From: Bradyrhizobium sp. JYMT SZCCT0428
GTDB taxonomy: Bacteria; Pseudomonadota; Alphaproteobacteria; Rhizobiales; Xanthobacteraceae
Reading direction: 5' to 3'
Length of the DNA stretch: 64,000 bases
Assembly (NCBI RefSeq): GCF_018131075.1
Contig: NZ_JAFCLS010000006.1
Location: 186,001 to 250,000, forward strand
The position numbers and the translations under genes are program-made. The first letter of the stretch is position 1, and every line of letters starts with the position of its first letter. Shown here piece by piece: positions 17,170-26,151 of this stretch. The notes beneath the pieces were generated by a model. The model made no database searches. It had not been told where the DNA came from and was given only the letters and a program-made list of their open reading frames with translations.

Positions 17170-17777
17170 TCACGTCGTCTCCGCGGAATCAAAAAAATAT
17201 CCGAGCCGCCGGTCCCCGCACATACCGGGCATGCCCGAGACTTCAGGATACGCGGGTTGTGGCGGACTGGGTAGCGCAAACGGCACCACGGATTCCGCAA
17301 AAATCCGCCATATCGTACCGTATTTCCGCCGTTTTGCCCGTTTCGCGCTCATTTGACGCGGCGAAATCGTGGCCGGCGCGAGCCTCGTCGATGGGAGGAT
17401 TGACCAGAAATCCTGCCTCGCCTGACGTGCGGAGGAGGGGGGCACCACAAAATAGACGCGCCGAGTTGGGGCATCTGCGCCTTCATCCGCCGCTCGTTTC
17501 AGTCGTTCGCGGTGAGATAATCCACCATCTTGCCGACATTCGCATCGTCAATAGGCGCGACGTTAGACGTTCATCTTCCTGGTCACTTCGGCCGCCCAAA
17601 AATCCTTCTTGAACTTCTTGCCGCGCGGCGCGTCTTGACGTTGTCGTCGGAATGACAGCGGTGCAATTGTTCTGCATCAATTCGCGTTCGACGGTCTCGA
17701 CGATGTGCGCGAACAGCCGGCCGGATTCCGGATCGGCATCGATTGCACCTTCTTCTTGCATTTGCATTGCAACAACA
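17170..17777. other. Gene-poor interval upstream of the cold-shock gene
   Basis: About 600 bases. The only frame with some protein-like character is minus-strand 17483-17767 (starts MQMQEEGAIDADPESG, contains FAHIVETVEREL), whose second half turns into Arg/Ser-rich residues as if shifted. It may be a decayed gene. Part of the interval near cspA is probably its leader and promoter. Confidence 0.45.
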
Positions 17778-17778
17778 G

Positions 17779-17811
17779 AAAACCCCGGTCACGCTGGGCG
17801 ACCGGGGTTTC
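17779..17811 (-). terminator. Terminator after the first His-rich protein gene
   Basis: Inverted repeat AAACCCCGGTC / GACCGGGGTTT with an 8-9-base loop; on the minus strand it ends in GGTTTT. It lies 22 bases beyond the stop at 17833. An almost identical hairpin follows the paralogous gene. Confidence 0.85.
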
Positions 17812-17832
17812 TGAACCGAAATTGTGGTTCGA

Positions 17833-18090
17833 TCAGTAGCAGACGTTGACGGTGCGGAACACAACGCCGTACGGGGTGTACACGCGGCGGCTCACGTAGC
17901 AGCCGTCGTAACCGCCACCGATGTAGCCGACGTTGAAGCCGAAGCCGTGGTGGTGATGGTGATGGCCGTGGTGGTGGTGATGCGGGAAGGCGGGCCAGTG
18001 CACCGGCTTCGCCGAAGCGGCGGTCGGAGCCATTGCAATGGTGCCGAGGGTGGCGGCGGCAGCGATAGCGAGCGTAACTTTACGAAGCAT
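17833..18090 (-). CDS. Small secreted His-rich protein, paralog 1
   Basis: 85 aa. Signal peptide MLRKVTLAIAAAATLGTIA ending at AASA; the mature part has two runs of His (FPHHHHHGHHHHHHG), then a Gly/Tyr segment and a conserved tail DGCYVSRRVYTPYGVVFRT with a final NVCY. Two cysteines may form a disulfide; the His tracts suggest binding of Zn, Ni or Cu, which is inference. The start at 18090 has GGAGAAAGACC before it; 11 residues upstream in frame are not needed. A paralog lies upstream at 18519-18764. Confidence 0.85.
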   Translation of the reverse strand: MLRKVTLAIAAAATLGTIAMAPTAASAKPVHWPAFPHHHHHGHHHHHHGFGFNVGYIGGGYDGCYVSRRVYTPYGVVFRTVNVCY

Positions 18091-18359
18091 GGTCTTTCTC
18101 CTTGAGTGAAGCGCGGTCGACATCTTGTCTTGGCGCAGGTTGATCGTTCAGGTTTCAGTCTTACCCATCGCCCATCAGTCGTGCGTGCGAGAAAGCCGGT
18201 TCGAGAAAGCCGCATTACATTGCGGACAACTACCTGAATGGCTGTTCAGATGTGAAATAGATCACACAACGGAAAGCCGCGATGGGCTAGGCGGCGCGGT
18301 TTGCGCCGGACTTCACGTCGTTAAACGGAGCGTTGTGTGGAACGGCGAAAAGGCATTTT

Positions 18360-18444
18360 CGTCATTGCGAGAAGCGAAGCGACGAAGCAATCCATTCTTT
18401 TATTGCTTAGCCAGATGGATTGCTTCGCTTCGCTCGCAATGACG
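18360..18444. repeat. Interspersed palindromic repeat, family R2 copy a
   Basis: Outer arms CGTCATTGCGAG and CTCGCAATGACG, inner arms GAAGCAATCCAT / ATGGATTGCTTC. Inserted between the two His-rich paralogs. Other copies: 27787-27871 and 58685-58804. Confidence 0.92.
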
Positions 18445-18464
18445 TCTAACAGCACCCGAAACAG

Positions 18465-18497
18465 AAAACCCCGGCCGCGCTGGGCGACCGGGGTTTC
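18465..18497 (-). terminator. Terminator after the second His-rich protein gene
   Basis: Hairpin with arms AAACCCCGG / CCGGGGTTT read on the minus strand, ending in GGTTTT, 22 bases beyond the stop at 18519. Near-copy of the hairpin at 17779-17811. Confidence 0.82.
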
Positions 18498-18518
18498 TGA
18501 ACCGAACGTGTGGTTGGA

Positions 18519-18764
18519 TTAGTAGCAGACGTTGACGGTGCGGAGGACAACGCCGTACGGGGTGAACACCCGGCGGGTCACGTAGCAACCGTCATGGCCG
18601 CCACCGATGATGCCGATGCGGAAGCCGTGGCCGTGGCCCCAGTGACCGTGGTGGTGATGGCCGTGGTGATGGTGGTGGTGATGCCACGCCGAAGCGGTGG
18701 TGGGAGCCAGCGCCATAACACCGAGGGAAGTGGCGGCGGCGAGAGCGAGAGCAACTTTACGCAT
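18519..18764 (-). CDS. Small secreted His-rich protein, paralog 2
   Basis: 81 aa. Signal peptide MRKVALALAAATSLGVMAL to ASA, then WHHHHHHHGHHHHGHWGHG, then a tail nearly identical to paralog 1 (DGCYVTRRVFTPYGVVLRT and final NVCY). RBS GGAGAAAGACC. Leader, coding region and terminator all resemble paralog 1, so this is a tandem duplication of a whole transcription unit. Probable periplasmic or secreted metal binder; unproven. Confidence 0.85.
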   Translation of the reverse strand: MRKVALALAAATSLGVMALAPTTASAWHHHHHHHGHHHHGHWGHGHGFRIGIIGGGHDGCYVTRRVFTPYGVVLRTVNVCY

Positions 18765-18958
18765 GGTCTTTCTCCTTCAATGATGCGCGTTCGACATCTT
18801 GTCCTGGCGCGGGTTGATCTTTCAGTTTCAGCCTGGGTTTTAGTTACCCATCGCCCATCAGTCGTACCCGCCAAAAAGCGGGTTCGAGAAATTTGCGTTT
18901 CGGTTGGACAGAATTTTCTGAATGCTTGTTCAGGGAGGGTGAGGATCGCGAATGGAAT

Positions 18959-19054
18959 GTAGGGTGGGCAAAGCGCAAGCGTGCCCACCATCCTTTTCGG
19001 CATTTGCGCGAGAGAATGGTGGGCACGGCGCAACGCGCCTTTGCCCACCCTACG
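18959..19054. repeat. Interspersed palindromic repeat (GTAGGGTGGGC type)
   Basis: Arms GTAGGGTGGGCAAAGCGC and GCGCCTTTGCCCACCCTAC, with inner arms GCGTGCCCACCAT / ATGGTGGGCACGGC. Lies between the second His-rich gene and the cyclase stop. Confidence 0.9.
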
Positions 19055-19073
19055 ACATCGGCTTACATCGCCA

Positions 19074-20819
19074 TCACGCCGCGGCAGGCGTCACATCGTC
19101 GATCAGCGCCGACAATTCCTTCGCATCCGAAACGCTGCGCACGATCATCGGCTCGTTGCGGCCGCGGATCTCGACTTCATGTTGCGGCAGCGCGTCGGCG
19201 GACAGGCCTGCGGCGGCACGAACCTCGTCCGAGATCACCACCTCGCAGGCAAGGCTCTTGGTCATGTCCTGCAGACGTGCGGCGACATTGACGGGATCGC
19301 CGAGCGCGGTGAACACCATATGGTCGCGGTAACCGATGTCGCCGACGATCACCTCGCCGCCATTGATGCCGATACCGAAACGGATCGGTTCGCGCAGATC
19401 ATGTTCCAGAAACCTGTTCACCTCGTCGACATTGGCGGCGATCATGGCGGCGGCCCGCAGCGCCTGCCGGCAGGCCTCCTGCCGGTTGGTGGCAAGCCCG
19501 AACAGCGCCAGCATGCCGTCGCCGACGAACTGGTTCGGCCGGCCGCCGCTTTCGATCACCGCTTGCGATACCGCGCCGAGGAATCGGTTGACGATGAAGA
19601 CGGTGTCGAACGGCAGGCGTTTTTCCGCAAGCTTGGTCGAGCCGCGCATGTCCACGAACATGCTGACGAGATAACGCTCCTGGCCGATCCGCGTCGGACT
19701 GGACGACGGTGCGTCGGCCGACATCGTGTGCGGCAGGAAGAGCTGGAAAAAGGAGAGGTCGTTCGCCGGCCGCAACTGACAGGCGAGGCGGATCGACGGA
19801 TCCGAAGTGCCGACGCGGCCGAGCACGAAGGCTTCGCGCTGCGAGGGCGCGGGCAGGTCGTCGTGGTCGCCGATGATGCGGATACGGCAGGTGGAGCAGC
19901 GCGCGCGGCCGCCGCACACGCTGGCATGGGGCACGTTGTGGCGCAGGCTGGCCTCGAGCACGCTGAGGCCCTTGGGAACCCGGACCGTTCGGCCGTTGCC
20001 ATAGGACAGGTTGATCATGCCGCCGCGGCGCTCGTGGATGGCGCGGGCGCCCTTTGCCAGCAGTGTAAATCCGAGCAGGCCCCAGTAGCCGAGCAGAAGA
20101 TAGTCCGTGATTTCGTTCAGCACGGCTTTTTCGGCCGATGTCCCCGTCTGGGATCGTTTGAGATTCTCGGCCCGCCATTCGACGCTGTCGCTGTCGACGA
20201 CGATGCGTCCGCCCTGATAGAGGCCGAGCATGGCAAGCGTCGGAATCAGCACCGCGATGGCCAGCAGATAGGGCGCGGCGGTCTTGAAGAACGCCTTCAT
20301 GCGCAGCCACAAATACAGACCGATGCAGCCGTGCGTCCAGGAAATCACCAGGACCGCAAACAGCATCCACATTTTGAGCGGCGGCCATGAGATCCAGTAG
20401 GCAAAGAACACCTGCGGGTAGAGTATTTCGAGGCCGTACAGCGAATAGCCGAGCCGCACGCCGATCACGTGGGTGATGATCATCGCGGGAATGCTGAGGC
20501 CCAGCACAAGCTGCAGCGGCTCGATGGCTTTCCAGCGGAATTGCCGGCGCTCGTACAGCGCCCAGATGCCGAGCCCGGTGTGAATGAGGCAGGCGGCATA
20601 GAACACCAGCGTGACCGGCAGGGAATGCCAGAACAGCGTGTGCCAATAGACGCCGCTGGCCAGGGCCTCCATCGAGATATTGCCGAGCGCATGGTTGACG
20701 AAATGGCTGACCAGATAGGCAAACAGCACCACGCCGCTGGCCAGACGGATTTGCCGCAGGCTGGTGCCGCGCAGGGTGGCGGTGATTTGTTGACGGGACA
20801 GGGAGGCCATGCGGTCCAT
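19074..20819 (-). CDS. Class III adenylate/guanylate cyclase fused to a cytochrome-b-like membrane anchor and a [2Fe-2S] ferredoxin domain
   Basis: 581 aa from the ATG at 20819. Residues about 1-270: six membrane helices with conserved His residues (SHFVNHALG, WHTLFWHSLP, CLIHTGLG, IITHVIGV, SWTHGCIG) like SdhC-type diheme b anchors. Residues about 275-360: plant-type [2Fe-2S] domain with Cys302, Cys308, Cys311 and Cys347. Residues about 385-560: class III cyclase with metal-binding FVDMRGSTKLA and FVGDGMLALFG. This is the architecture of CyaC of Sinorhizobium meliloti, described as a redox-controlled cyclase with a diheme anchor. It should convert ATP to cAMP according to quinone or electron-transfer state. 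Longer in-frame starts would overlap the divergent gene. Confidence 0.9.
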   Translation of the reverse strand: MDRMASLSRQQITATLRGTSLRQIRLASGVVLFAYLVSHFVNHALGNISMEALASGVYWHTLFWHSLPVTLVFYAACLIHTGLGIWALYERRQFRWKAIEPLQLVLGLSIPAMIITHVIGVRLGYSLYGLEILYPQVFFAYWISWPPLKMWMLFAVLVISWTHGCIGLYLWLRMKAFFKTAAPYLLAIAVLIPTLAMLGLYQGGRIVVDSDSVEWRAENLKRSQTGTSAEKAVLNEITDYLLLGYWGLLGFTLLAKGARAIHERRGGMINLSYGNGRTVRVPKGLSVLEASLRHNVPHASVCGGRARCSTCRIRIIGDHDDLPAPSQREAFVLGRVGTSDPSIRLACQLRPANDLSFFQLFLPHTMSADAPSSSPTRIGQERYLVSMFVDMRGSTKLAEKRLPFDTVFIVNRFLGAVSQAVIESGGRPNQFVGDGMLALFGLATNRQEACRQALRAAAMIAANVDEVNRFLEHDLREPIRFGIGINGGEVIVGDIGYRDHMVFTALGDPVNVAARLQDMTKSLACEVVISDEVRAAAGLSADALPQHEVEIRGRNEPMIVRSVSDAKELSALIDDVTPAAA

Positions 20820-20943
20820 CAGTGAAGCTGTCGGCGACAATATTGCCTTATTCGCTTGGTGAACACCCTGCAACGTGGCCCCGGCAATCACCTTTTCCGC
20901 CGCGAAACGTTGACACCCCCTCGGGAGTCGAAGAAAAAGCGCC

Positions 20944-22602
20944 GTGACGAACGCCCCCGACAACAGCAACAAACCGGATAGCGCCGGCCGGCCATGGCTT
21001 GCCGTGGTGGCGTTGATCGCCGCGATGACGGCGATGCGGCTGATCTATGCTGGAATCATCGAGCTGCGCACCGACGAGGCCTATTACTGGACCTGGTCGA
21101 AGGAGAGCGCGCTGACCTTCCTCGACCATCCGCCCGGGATTGCCTGGCTGATCCGGTTCGGTACTGCGATTTTCGGCGACACCAATCTCGGCGTGCGGTT
21201 CGGCGGCATCGTGGCGATGCTGATCACGCAGTTGCTGCTTGCCGATATCGTCCGCCGTGTCACCCGTGATTTTCGCGCTATCGTGTTCGCCCTGCTGATG
21301 CCGGAGGCCGCGCTCTATTACGGGCTCTTGATGGCGAAGGTGGCGCCGGATACGGCGATGATCCCGCTCGCGGTCGCGATGCTGTGGTCGCTGGTCCGGC
21401 TGCACGAAAGCGGCAATGCGCGCTGGTGGCTCGCCGCCGGGCTGTTCGCCGGCCTGGCGATGCTGTCGAAATTCACCGTGATCATGCTGCTGCCCGCAGT
21501 GCTGGCGTTTGCGCTGGTGCCGGACTGGCGGCGGCGCTGGCTGCTCAGTCCCTATCCGTGGGCAGCGGCGCTGATTGCATTGATCATGTTTGCGCCGGTG
21601 CTGATTTGGAACTACCAGCACGACTGGGCCTCGTTCCGCTTCCAGTTCGTGCGCGCAGTCGCGACCCATCAATTGTCGCTCCGCACCGTCGGCGATTATC
21701 TCGGCCTGCAGTTCGGCCTCGTCGGCTTCGTGCTGTTGCCGGTGGTGCTGTCGGGCGTGGCGCTGACGGCGTGGCGCGGCTATCGCCATCGCGAGCCGGT
21801 CGCGATCCTGCTCTCGACCGCTGTCATCGTGCCGTTCGGCTACTTCTTCTGGAAGTCGCTGACATTGCGCGTCGGCGACACCTGGCCGATGTTCCTGTGG
21901 CCGGCCGGATTTGCCGCCACCGCCATCAACCTTGCAATGCTGCCGCGCGAGGGCTGGCCGGAATGGATGATCACGTCCACCAACAAATGGGCGAGGGTGG
22001 CGGTGATTTCAGGCATCGCCTTTGTCGTCGGCGTGTTCTTCTATTATGTCGCCGTCCCCTGGAACCTGATCGGCCGCGCCGATCCGGTCGGCGGCGAGGC
22101 CGGTTATGAGCAGGTGGTGGCGCGCGCGCAGGATCAGTTGCAAAAAACCGGCGCGACCTGGATCGCGACCACGGACTATCGCACCTACGCGATGCTGCGC
22201 TGGTATTTCAACGGCCGCGTGCCGGTCATTCAAATCAACGAACGCGGCAGATTTCAGGGCTTTCGCGATCCCGGCATGAACCTCATCCGGGACCACGCCG
22301 GCCTCTACGTCGCGCGCGAGCCGGACAACCGCCTGCCGATCTGGGATTTCACCTCAGCCAAGCGGCAGCCGCTCGAACGCGTCGAGCGCAGCTGGCGCGG
22401 CGTGGTGATGGATACCTATGCGCTGGAGAAGCTGACCGGCTGGACGCCCGAACTCTCGCCGCCGCCGGACACGCCGCTCTTCCGCTGGCGCGTGTTGGCC
22501 GGCAATGCGCAGCCGGGAATGTCACTCCTCGCCGTCGCGCTTGCGCAGAAGGTCTTTCGCGAGATCGCCGAGCGCGGGCCGCGGCAGCGCGGTGAAGGGT
22601 AG
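20944..22602 (+). CDS. Glycosyltransferase family 39-like membrane protein (PMT_2)
   Basis: 552 aa with about ten membrane helices. The N-terminal loop carries the acidic motif ELRTDEAYYWTWSKE followed by LDHPPGIAWLIRFG, typical of dolichyl/undecaprenyl-phosphate-sugar mannosyltransferase (ArnT/GT39) proteins. Probably transfers a sugar from a polyprenyl carrier to lipid A, glycan or protein on the periplasmic side. Starts with GTG at 20944, divergent from the cyclase. Its 3' end overlaps the convergent YcjF-like gene by 81 bases. Confidence 0.87.
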   Translation: MTNAPDNSNKPDSAGRPWLAVVALIAAMTAMRLIYAGIIELRTDEAYYWTWSKESALTFLDHPPGIAWLIRFGTAIFGDTNLGVRFGGIVAMLITQLLLADIVRRVTRDFRAIVFALLMPEAALYYGLLMAKVAPDTAMIPLAVAMLWSLVRLHESGNARWWLAAGLFAGLAMLSKFTVIMLLPAVLAFALVPDWRRRWLLSPYPWAAALIALIMFAPVLIWNYQHDWASFRFQFVRAVATHQLSLRTVGDYLGLQFGLVGFVLLPVVLSGVALTAWRGYRHREPVAILLSTAVIVPFGYFFWKSLTLRVGDTWPMFLWPAGFAATAINLAMLPREGWPEWMITSTNKWARVAVISGIAFVVGVFFYYVAVPWNLIGRADPVGGEAGYEQVVARAQDQLQKTGATWIATTDYRTYAMLRWYFNGRVPVIQINERGRFQGFRDPGMNLIRDHAGLYVAREPDNRLPIWDFTSAKRQPLERVERSWRGVVMDTYALEKLTGWTPELSPPPDTPLFRWRVLAGNAQPGMSLLAVALAQKVFREIAERGPRQRGEG

Positions 22603-23553
22603 TGGCCGCGTCACGTCGATGGCGGCGAGGCCGAGCCTCGCGGTGAGCAGCCCGTTGAGCACGCCTTCGCCGAGCCGCTGCGAGAGCTTTGCCGCGATGC
22701 CGTGGCCGAGCATCTGCTGCACCAGACTGTCTCCAATCGCCATGCCGCCGGTAACGGCGAGGTGGCCGATGACGTGGCGCAGCAGGCTGAGCATGCCGAG
22801 CGTTCCCGGCCGGCCGCCATAGAGCCGCGCCAGTTGCCGGATCAGCCGCATCGCGGCCACGAACACGAACAGCACGTCGATCAGCGCGCGCGGACTGACC
22901 GCTGTCACGACCGAGACGCGTTGCGCCGCCGTGGAGACCAGCCGCCGCGCCTCCTCGTCGAGCGGCGCCATCAATTCGCGCTCCGCCAGCTTGATCATGT
23001 CGGCGCCGTCGATGATGTCGTCGGCGTGACCCACCAGCGTGGCGCGGGCGCGCGCCAGTTGCGGGTTCTGATGCGCGAGCTTCAAGAGGTCGTTGACGAT
23101 GGCGCGGCTGGCGGCGCGATCGTCGCTAAGCAACACTTCGGCGGCGCGCTGGTGCAGCTTCTCGATGGCGGCAAGCCGCGCCAGCCCGAACGCTTCGCGC
23201 GCGATCACAACCGTCAGCGCCAGCGCCGCGGCGACGGCAAACGTCAGCGCGACATAACCCATTGTCTGGCTGCGCGCGAACAGATCCTCGATCAAATTGA
23301 CAACGCCGAGCCCGAGGCCGAGCAGCACCAGCCCGCCGGTGGCGGTCCCGAACAGCGTGCCCCAGCGGAAGCCGCGCCTGGCCGGGACCAGGGGCCTGTC
23401 GATCGGCACCGGCAATTGCGCAGGGTCGGGCTCCGGCGTGATGTGCACCGTGCCGCGGGCGGGGCGGCTGGCATCATCCGGATCCATCACGACCACGCCG
23501 GGATCGTCGAGCTTGAACGTCGCCGGCCGCCGATGGGGCGTCTTCTCGCTCAT
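22522..23553 (-). CDS. YcjF/TIGR01620-type inner membrane protein (DUF697)
   Basis: 343 aa. A hydrophilic N-terminus with a proline-rich stretch, two membrane helices at about 75-135 (LFGTATGGLVLLGLGLGVV, ALTFAVAAALALTVVIARE), and a C-terminal DUF697 domain ending in glycine-rich helices (GVLNGLLTARLGLAAIDV). It starts within the stop of the YcjX-like gene (4-base ATGA overlap). YcjX-YcjF pairs are envelope-stress associated in enterics; exact function is unknown. The 3' end overlaps the GT39 gene on the other strand. Confidence 0.88.
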   Translation of the reverse strand: MSEKTPHRRPATFKLDDPGVVVMDPDDASRPARGTVHITPEPDPAQLPVPIDRPLVPARRGFRWGTLFGTATGGLVLLGLGLGVVNLIEDLFARSQTMGYVALTFAVAAALALTVVIAREAFGLARLAAIEKLHQRAAEVLLSDDRAASRAIVNDLLKLAHQNPQLARARATLVGHADDIIDGADMIKLAERELMAPLDEEARRLVSTAAQRVSVVTAVSPRALIDVLFVFVAAMRLIRQLARLYGGRPGTLGMLSLLRHVIGHLAVTGGMAIGDSLVQQMLGHGIAAKLSQRLGEGVLNGLLTARLGLAAIDVTRPLPFTALPRPALGDLAKDLLRKRDGEE

Positions 23554-25013
23554 TGCAGTTTGTCTCCGATCAGGAACTGAAGGGCGCGGTCAAGGCGGAT
23601 ATGAGGCAAAGCGGGTTCCTCGCCGCCTTCGCGCAGCAGCAGCGGCGGCCGGAAGCGCAGGAAGCGATAGTCGGCCTTTTCCGAAGGCGTGCTGGAGAGA
23701 CCGCGGAACGTGCCCTTGAACAGTTCCTCGGGATCGCTGGGCAGGTCACCCGGAAACGTCGCCACTTCGGTTTCGCCGTCAAACGTATCGCCGTTGGCGA
23801 CTTCGCCTGAGGCCGGCGTGCCGAGCAGCGAGGGCAGTTTTTCCCGGCCCCGCGCGACCATCGCCTCACGGGTGGCGCGCACCGCGGCTAGCGCTACGAC
23901 GTCGATGGACGCTCCGGCATATTCGGCGCGGTCGGCCGCCTTGGCGACCGCTCGCCGCAATATGGCTTCGAGTCGGTCATGGCTCGAATGATGCAAGTGG
24001 TCGGCCTTGGTGGCGGCAAACAGGATGCGATCGATCCGCGGCCGGAACAGATTGCTCAGGATCGTGCTGCGGCCGATCCGGAAACAATCGAGGATGCCGG
24101 CGAGCGCGGCTTCCAGGTCGTGCAGCGCCTCCGGTCCGGCGTTGAACGCCGCGAGCGCATCGACCAGCACGATCTGGCGATCGAGCCGCGCGAAATGATC
24201 GCGGAAGAACGGCCGCACCACGACGTCCTTGTAGGCCTCGTAACGCCGCCGCATCATCGCCCACAGCGAACCGTCAGGGGCGGTGCCGTCGATGGGCACG
24301 TCGAGCGGCGCAAAGGTCAGCGCCGGCGAACCTGCAAGATTGCCCGGCATCAGGAAACGGCCGGGCGGCAGCAGGCTCATCGCGAAGCGCTCGTCGCGGC
24401 AGGCGCGCAAATAATCCGTGAACAATTTGGCTGCCATGCGCGCCGCCGGTTCGTCCTCGCGGGCCTCGGCATTCAGCGTTGCCAGCTGTTCATGCCACGG
24501 CGTGGCGAGCTTTTCGCGCGGGCCTTCGCGTGAGAGCGCGAGGCTCTCGGCCGACCATTGCTCGAAACTCTTGTTGAGCAACGGCAGGTCGAGCAGCCAT
24601 TCGCCGGGGTAGTCGACGATATCAAGCGTCAACGTGCGATCGGCGCCGTTCTGGCGCTGATAGTCCATCACCAGTCGTAACTCGCTGATGTCGACGGTGG
24701 AGGCCGGCCAGCGCCGCTCCTCGATCAGGGTGCGGACGTGGTTCTCATAGTCGAAGCGCGGCACCGCATCGTCAGGCTGCGGCTCGAGGCGGGCGCGGGC
24801 GATGCGCCCGGTCGCATATGCTTCGAACACCGGAAAACGGCCGCCGCGGGTGAGGCCGTGGATCAGCGCCGTGATGAACACGGTCTTGCCAGCGCGGGAC
24901 AGGCCGGTGACGCCGAGCCGCACGGTCGGATGGAAGAAGCTGTCGCCGTAATCGAGCAGCGCCCGCGCCGACAGCCGCGCTTCCTCGACGATATCCTGAA
25001 AACTGGGGGCCAT
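23550..25013 (-). CDS. YcjX-like P-loop NTPase
   Basis: 487 aa. Walker A at residues 37-44 (GLSRAGKT); the Walker B/G3-like region is LDIVDYPGEWLLDLPLL. Other YcjX landmarks are DYQRQNGADRTLTLD and ILFAATKADHLHHSSHD (G4-like TKAD). YcjX proteins are predicted GTPases related to stress-induced phage-shock type systems. The start at 25013 is chosen because the 28 residues upstream are low complexity and not family-like. Coupled by ATGA overlap to the YcjF-like gene. Confidence 0.9.
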   Translation of the reverse strand: MAPSFQDIVEEARLSARALLDYGDSFFHPTVRLGVTGLSRAGKTVFITALIHGLTRGGRFPVFEAYATGRIARARLEPQPDDAVPRFDYENHVRTLIEERRWPASTVDISELRLVMDYQRQNGADRTLTLDIVDYPGEWLLDLPLLNKSFEQWSAESLALSREGPREKLATPWHEQLATLNAEAREDEPAARMAAKLFTDYLRACRDERFAMSLLPPGRFLMPGNLAGSPALTFAPLDVPIDGTAPDGSLWAMMRRRYEAYKDVVVRPFFRDHFARLDRQIVLVDALAAFNAGPEALHDLEAALAGILDCFRIGRSTILSNLFRPRIDRILFAATKADHLHHSSHDRLEAILRRAVAKAADRAEYAGASIDVVALAAVRATREAMVARGREKLPSLLGTPASGEVANGDTFDGETEVATFPGDLPSDPEELFKGTFRGLSSTPSEKADYRFLRFRPPLLLREGGEEPALPHIRLDRALQFLIGDKLQ

Positions 25014-25242
25014 GCGTCGTGGAGGGCTCGATGAGAGGGCAGGAGACAATGGGCGGGCGATCACCCGCAAAAGTGGCGATTGGCGGGCCAAAATCAAGCT
25101 TCAGTTGCGATGCCGGCCGGGGGATCGGACAGCGCATTGACGATCCAGGGGGCACGTTTTATCGCTCCGTGACAATTTTCCGGGCGAGGCTTACGTTTCC
25201 GATCCGGGTTCAGTTGAAAACAGTAATCAAGGGAGAACGGCC

Positions 25243-26037
25243 ATGCAGGTGACCGGAAAAGTCGTGGTTGTCACCGGCGGCGCCAGCGGCATCGGCCGCG
25301 CGCTGTGCGAAGCCTTCCACCGCGCCGGCGCGGCCAAGGTCGTGGTCGCCGATATCAATCCGGACGGCGCGCGAACCGTCGCCACGCCGATCAATGGCGC
25401 GGCGTTCAAATGCGATGTCGGCAAGGAGAAGGATGTCCTGCACGTCATCGAGGAGACCGAGAAGCAATTCGGCCCGATCGCGCTGTTCTGTTCCAACGCC
25501 GGCATCGGGGGCGGCTTCGATCCGTTGTCCACCAATGCGGGCGGAACTTCGGATGAGCCCTGGTCGCGAAGCTGGGCCGTTCACGTCATGGCGCATGTCT
25601 ATGCCGCGCGGCACCTGATCCCGCGCATGAAGGCGCGCGGCGGCGGCTATTTCCTCAACACGATATCAGCGGCGGGACTGCTGTCGCAGGTCGGCAGCCC
25701 GGCCTATTCGACCACCAAACATGCGGCGGTCGGCTTTGCGGAGAATCTGGCGATCTCGCACAAGGCCGACGGCATCAAGGTTTCGATCCTGTGCCCGCAG
25801 GGCGTCGATACCGCGATGCTCAGGTCGATTCCAAAAGGCCCGCAATCCGGCGACGGCGACCTGTCGGCGGAGCAGGTGGCGCAGGATGTGCTCGCGGGGC
25901 TTGAGCAGGAAACCTTTGCGATCCTGCCGCACCCGCAGGTGCTCGGTTACATGCGCAAGAAGACCGAGAATTACGATCGCTGGATATCAGGCATGGCGAA
26001 GATCCAGGCCAAGATGCGGGAAGCGTACGGGAAATAA
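25243..26037 (+). CDS. Short-chain dehydrogenase/reductase
   Basis: 264-aa classical SDR. NAD(P)-binding TGGASGIGRAL at the N-terminus, structural NAG (SNAGIGGG), and catalytic Ser-Tyr-Lys in NTISAAGLLSQVGSPAYSTT followed by KHA. The Asp in VVVADINPDG after the second strand suggests NAD preference. RBS GGGAGAACGGCC. Substrate unknown; single-gene unit ending in an R1 palindrome. Confidence 0.92.
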   Translation: MQVTGKVVVVTGGASGIGRALCEAFHRAGAAKVVVADINPDGARTVATPINGAAFKCDVGKEKDVLHVIEETEKQFGPIALFCSNAGIGGGFDPLSTNAGGTSDEPWSRSWAVHVMAHVYAARHLIPRMKARGGGYFLNTISAAGLLSQVGSPAYSTTKHAAVGFAENLAISHKADGIKVSILCPQGVDTAMLRSIPKGPQSGDGDLSAEQVAQDVLAGLEQETFAILPHPQVLGYMRKKTENYDRWISGMAKIQAKMREAYGK

Positions 26038-26041
26038 TTGC

Positions 26042-26144
26042 TCCTCATGGTGAGGAGCGCGCTTGCGCGCGTCTCGAACCATGAAGGCCCGGATGCTTGG
26101 CCATCCTTCGAGACGCGGCCAAGAGGCCGCTCCTCAGGATGAGG
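26042..26144. repeat. Interspersed palindromic repeat, family R1 copy b
   Basis: Arms CCTCATGGTGAGGAGCGC and GCTCCTCAGGATGAGG with inner arms GTCTCGAACCATGAAGG / CCATCCTTCGAGAC. Between the convergent SDR and ThDP-enzyme genes; a divergent member of R1. Confidence 0.85.
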
Positions 26145-26151
26145 TTCTTTG

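Noticed and set aside
17483..17767. 94-aa minus-strand frame
   Set aside because: First half looks protein-like but the second turns to Arg/Ser-rich sequence and there is no ribosome site; at best a decayed gene.
18981..20390. 469-aa open frame on the plus strand
   Set aside because: Antisense shadow of the cyclase gene, whose domains and cofactor motifs are unmistakable.
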